Below are positions 61,132-64,000 of a stretch of 64,000 bases of DNA, in pieces (the stretch's first letter is position 1; every line of letters begins with the position of its first letter). The notes below the pieces were generated by a model. The model was given only the letters and a program-made list of their open reading frames with translations, ran no database searches and was not told the origin of the DNA. The stretch is from G963664115 sp965216035 (GTDB lineage Bacteria; Acidobacteriota; Terriglobia; 20CM-2-55-15): assembly GCA_965216035.1 (NCBI GenBank), contig CBDCFM010000015.1, forward strand, positions 62,001-126,000, written 5' to 3'. The position numbers and the translations under genes were made by a program.

Positions 61132-62957
61132 TGGAAGACTTAAGGCAACTCAACGTCCCGTCGGCGGTCGAATCCGTTGTCAGGGCGACGCCTGCCAAGG
61201 GCCCGAAGACGGATTCCGACAGCGCTTCGTTCGAGGCGCTGCTTGCCGAGACCGGGGTGGAGACTGCGACAGCTTATGGCAAAACGTTTCCTGAAACCCT
61301 ATCCCAGCCCGCGCCTGCAACTCCAGCTACTACGGCGCTGATTCCGTCCAGTGATGAGGTTGCTGTGGTGGTTTTGGATGCGCCTCAGAGTTCGGTTTCG
61401 AGCGTTGGTTCTGTCGAACCCGGCGACTTGACGCATTTTGACCTGGCCGAAGAGGTGGCCTCCCGATCTCTAGATTCCTCGATTGCTCGCCTGCGGGCGC
61501 CGGGTGGTCCGAATGTGGAACCGGGGCCTTTATCGGGAACCGCTGAAGACTTTGTGGAGGCTTTGGGTGCTCGCAATCCCGAGACACGTGGGTGGACACC
61601 ATCAGCAGGGGAGAGCGGGCCCGTCGAAGTTACTTCGACAAGCGGCGCCACGAAGTCCCCAGCAGTCGTCCATATGGGGGTGTCGAATCCCGTTGTCGGG
61701 CCTGTTGGAGGGAAATCGCTTGAATCCCTGGATCTGGCAAGCGTCGGTGTCAATCGGATGGAGGTTGCTGGTGAAGACTCTGCAGAGGCATTGGTCCCGC
61801 GGAATCTGGAGACCGGTGGGCGGATACGATCGGCAGATTCGCCAAGCTCTGGAGTCCGTCGGATGGAGGTCGCTGGTGAAGACTTAGTCGAGGCATCGGG
61901 ATCGCGGAATCTGGAGATCGGTGGGGAGACACGATTGGCACGGGAAAGAGGGGCCGCCGGCGTTACTTCGAAAAGCGTCGCCCCGACGTCTCCATCAGTA
62001 ATGCGCCCAGGGGTGTCGAATCCCGTTGTCCCGTCCAGCGATGGGAAATCGCTCGAGTCCTTGGATCTGGCAAGCTTCGGAGTCAATCGGATGGTCGTAA
62101 CCGCTGAAGGCCGTTCAGCATCCGATGCAACGGCTAGACCGCAGACTGCGGTCGTTTCATCGGAAGCTGTCGTGTCCACGAACCCGCGGCGTGAACCCAC
62201 GCCTGCGACAGAGGGCCATCACCCCCTGGCCGGTCTTGCCGGGCGTTTCCCCGCTGGCAGGGAGAGTGCCTCAGTGTCTGATAGCGTCAATAGCCACACG
62301 GCGACTACCCAGGCCCACCGACCTGAGGCCGCGATTCCCTCTGGCGCCGTTCTCGAATCGAAGATCACGTCAACCTACATAGTGAACGGACGGGAGATCC
62401 GTCCGACGACCGCGGAGGATTCAAAAGGGATGACGTCGGATGGTTCCCTCAACACGGTCGAGACACGATCGACCCGTTCCTTTGTTCAGATGACAAGCGA
62501 GATCCCGGCTGAGACGGGTGGGTCAGCCTCTCACACTGAAGCCCAACTGGCCCGACCGGCCCAGCCGGTAAAGCCTATCAACCTGCCGAAGTTCTCTCTT
62601 GATCCTGCGCGGCGGGTAACCATGATGGTTGGGGAGGCCGACGCAGGTGTGCGTGTTCAGTTGAGTGAGAATCGAGGCGCAATAGCCGTTCGATTCGATG
62701 CCCCGGCACTCATTCGTGCCGGTCTGGAAGCATCCATCCACAACCTTCTGGAATCGTTCACCCGCGAGCAAGTCCCGCTTTCCGGTGTCCAGTTCTCGGG
62801 ACGTTTCGATACCGGAACGGATTCGGACCAACGGCATCGGGATGACGGACGCGGTTTCGGGCATGCCGCATCGGCTGTGACCGAGATTGAAGACCGCGAC
62901 TTCATGACCGAGTTCGAAGCCTCCGACACCGACTCCGTCGTCAGTCTCACTGCCTAG
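61131..62957 (+). CDS. fliK: Flagellar hook-length control protein FliK
   Basis: A 608-residue protein with GTG start overlapping the fliJ stop. Residues 1-470 are low-complexity, Ser/Pro/Thr/Gly-rich, and include internal duplications. The C-terminal ~110 residues are the Flg_hook domain (RVTMMVGEADAGVRVQLSENRGAIAVRF, recorded by key residues; then EQVPLSGVQFSG). FliK measures hook length and switches export specificity. The expanded middle could relate to hook length. Confidence 0.85.
   Translation: MEDLRQLNVPSAVESVVRATPAKGPKTDSDSASFEALLAETGVETATAYGKTFPETLSQPAPATPATTALIPSSDEVAVVVLDAPQSSVSSVGSVEPGDLTHFDLAEEVASRSLDSSIARLRAPGGPNVEPGPLSGTAEDFVEALGARNPETRGWTPSAGESGPVEVTSTSGATKSPAVVHMGVSNPVVGPVGGKSLESLDLASVGVNRMEVAGEDSAEALVPRNLETGGRIRSADSPSSGVRRMEVAGEDLVEASGSRNLEIGGETRLARERGAAGVTSKSVAPTSPSVMRPGVSNPVVPSSDGKSLESLDLASFGVNRMVVTAEGRSASDATARPQTAVVSSEAVVSTNPRREPTPATEGHHPLAGLAGRFPAGRESASVSDSVNSHTATTQAHRPEAAIPSGAVLESKITSTYIVNGREIRPTTAEDSKGMTSDGSLNTVETRSTRSFVQMTSEIPAETGGSASHTEAQLARPAQPVKPINLPKFSLDPARRVTMMVGEADAGVRVQLSENRGAIAVRFDAPALIRAGLEASIHNLLESFTREQVPLSGVQFSGRFDTGTDSDQRHRDDGRGFGHAASAVTEIEDRDFMTEFEASDTDSVVSLTA
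61629..62095 (+). repeat. Duplicated modules inside fliK
   Basis: Unit 61629-61762 recurs at 61962-62095 (both encode GVSNPVV...GKSLESLDLAS.GVNRM). A shorter piece, RMEVAGED, is repeated at about 61758 and 61862. The copies differ by scattered substitutions. Confidence 0.7.
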
Positions 62958-63380
62958 GTAGGATTTTACTCACACGTTGTTACCACAGGGCCCAGGACGT
63001 TTCGCCGCAAAGTCATAAGGTGTAAACGGTTCTTCCCGCCAAACCATCATGAATTTCGAATGGCATTGTTGCCAAGCCTGACCGCCCTGGCCCGACTCTG
63101 CCGGGGCAGGCCTTGCTTCTTTCTTTTCGTCTTTGCAACCCTGCGTCAATGCACCTTTGCGTTTCAATTGTTTTCCTGTCGCGGCCTGAAATAGGCTACC
63201 ACCGGGTGATGAGGTGTATCGGCAAGACAGAGAGCCCACATAAGCAAAAAGTGCCAGGCGGAGAAAAGTTTCATCCAAAAGCTCGTGTCTGCATGTTGAA
63301 TATGTCTTTATTTTAAACTACTTACGCGCAAGAACCGTTCGGTCCGAAGCGTGCTTATAGTGGTGTCAAGGAGCAAGATC
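62958..63380. other. Gap between fliK and flgD
   Basis: About 420 bases with no supported gene. A 102-codon minus-strand frame (62970-63278) is Cys- and Pro-rich but has no known family and could be repeat-derived. A ribosome-binding site AAGGAG lies just before flgD. flgD may have a separate promoter here, but none is clear. Confidence 0.4.
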
Positions 63381-63680
63381 ATGATTGAGAATATTACACC
63401 CCCATCCCTGACCGAGCAGGGTCCGCAAAGTACAACGTCAAAGGCCGAGGAGCAGAAGTCGCAGTTTCTGCTGTTGCTCGTCGCTCAACTGGAATCGCAG
63501 GACCCTCTCAATCCGATGGACGGTACGGAGTTTGTAGCTCAGCTGGCGCAGTTCAGCAGCCTCGAAGAATTAATCAATATCCGGGAAGTGATGGAAGACG
63601 TCCAGCAGGCCCTGGGGCAGATTGACGCAAGCGCGGGTCCAGATTCGACAGAATCGGGTGCTGCGGAAGTTTTTGCTTAA
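63381..63680 (+). CDS. flgD: Flagellar hook cap assembly protein FlgD, short form
   Basis: A 99-residue protein that contains the FlgD N-terminal scaffold: KSQFLLLLVAQLESQDPLNPMDGTEFVAQLAQFSSLEEL, recorded by its key residues (FLxLLVAQLxxQDPLNPxxxxEFxAQLAQFSxLEQ). The C-terminal FlgD Ig-like/Tudor domains of enterobacterial FlgD (about 230 residues) are absent; short forms are known in other lineages. AAGGAG is 7 bases before the ATG. flgE follows 36 bases later. Confidence 0.9.
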   Translation: MIENITPPSLTEQGPQSTTSKAEEQKSQFLLLLVAQLESQDPLNPMDGTEFVAQLAQFSSLEELINIREVMEDVQQALGQIDASAGPDSTESGAAEVFA

Positions 63681-63716
63681 ACGAGAAATCAACTGATGGG
63701 AATTCAGGAGAATTAA

Positions 63717-64000
63717 ATGTCATTTACGACCTTTTCGACCGCCCTGTCTGGGCTTCAAAGCAACACTGTGGGATTGAACGCTGTCGGTAACAACCTCGCA
63801 AACCTGAATACTGTTGCATACAAGGCGACCAACATCACGTTCCAGGACGTGCTTGGAGAATCGATTACAGGTGCCGATGGTAACGGCGCCAACATTGGAT
63901 TGGGCGTGCAGCTCGGCCGCGTGTCATCGGTATTTAACCAGGGCGGTCTGGAAACGACGAACAGCCCAACGGACGTTGCAATTCAGGGAACAGGTTTCTT
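63717..64000 (+). CDS. flgE: Flagellar hook protein FlgE (partial)
   Basis: The first ~94 residues of FlgE; the gene continues past the window. MSFTTFSTALSGLQSNTVGL and NNLANLNTVAYKA are the rod/hook N-terminal motif, followed by GLGVQLGRVSSVFNQGGLE and NSPTDVAIQGTGF. AGGAG lies 7 bases before the ATG. It forms the extracellular hook beyond the rod, capped by FlgD during assembly. Confidence 0.93.
   Translation, partial: MSFTTFSTALSGLQSNTVGLNAVGNNLANLNTVAYKATNITFQDVLGESITGADGNGANIGLGVQLGRVSSVFNQGGLETTNSPTDVAIQGTGF

Noticed and set aside
62970..63278. Minus-strand 102-codon gene
   Set aside because: No ribosome-binding site, no known family, and a composition like repeat-derived DNA; left as gap content.

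Overview
This 64 kb window looks like the chromosome of a flagellated, diderm bacterium. The best single lineage clue is a secreted VWA protein of the kind common in Acidobacteriota (47563-48549). Several NHL and Vgb-type secreted propellers, a PEP-CTERM-like protein and a sigma-54-controlled flagellar operon fit that lineage. The assignment is an inference from gene content; there is no rRNA in the window.

Layout. 1-10.5 kb: a paired M16 peptidase operon, a cytochrome c/propeller fusion, a membrane-linked hydrolase, then a housekeeping run (rfaE2, mfd, a SurA-like foldase, an S4 protein, a BlaI-type repressor). 10.5-20.7 kb: a large HD-GYP/hybrid histidine kinase, two NHL propellers flanking a malonate uptake and activation operon (madL-madM-matB), and a HupE/UreJ-like membrane protein. 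20.9-29.3 kb: rsmI, galU, lepB, a YqeY protein and an HNH nuclease on the minus strand, then larE-purD-purE-mtaB as overlapping plus-strand genes.

29.3-44.4 kb is an accessory block between mtaB and acpS. Its younger part (29327-41184) is bounded by a perfect 17-bp direct repeat. It carries a frameshifted tyrosine integrase, an XRE regulator with an operator-like palindrome, an AlpA-type protein, a primase-like zinc-finger protein, a RepA-like ATPase followed by iteron-like TGTCCGG repeats, cargo genes and IS debris. An older part (41185 to about 44390) ends in a diverged third copy of the same attachment region, inside the 3' end of acpS. The acpS gene also carries an in-frame TAG.

44.8-48.5 kb: pgeF and pcm lead into a short gene with an in-frame TGA at the catalytic position of a peroxiredoxin-like UxxC motif. 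A SECIS-like hairpin follows immediately, so this is very probably a selenoprotein. A 2Fe-2S ferredoxin and the VWA protein follow.

48.6-64 kb: two divergent response-regulator genes, then a sigma-54-type promoter driving a FlrB/FlrC-like pair and flgB-flgC-fliE-fliF-fliG-fliH-fliI. An IS481-family element and a small MITE with perfect 33-bp terminal inverted repeats have landed between fliI and fliJ. After them come a frameshifted fliJ, a repeat-rich fliK, a short flgD and the start of flgE. The clean frameshifts in the integrase, the IS481 transposase and fliJ, plus the TAG in acpS, could be real decay or assembly errors; this cannot be settled from the sequence alone.
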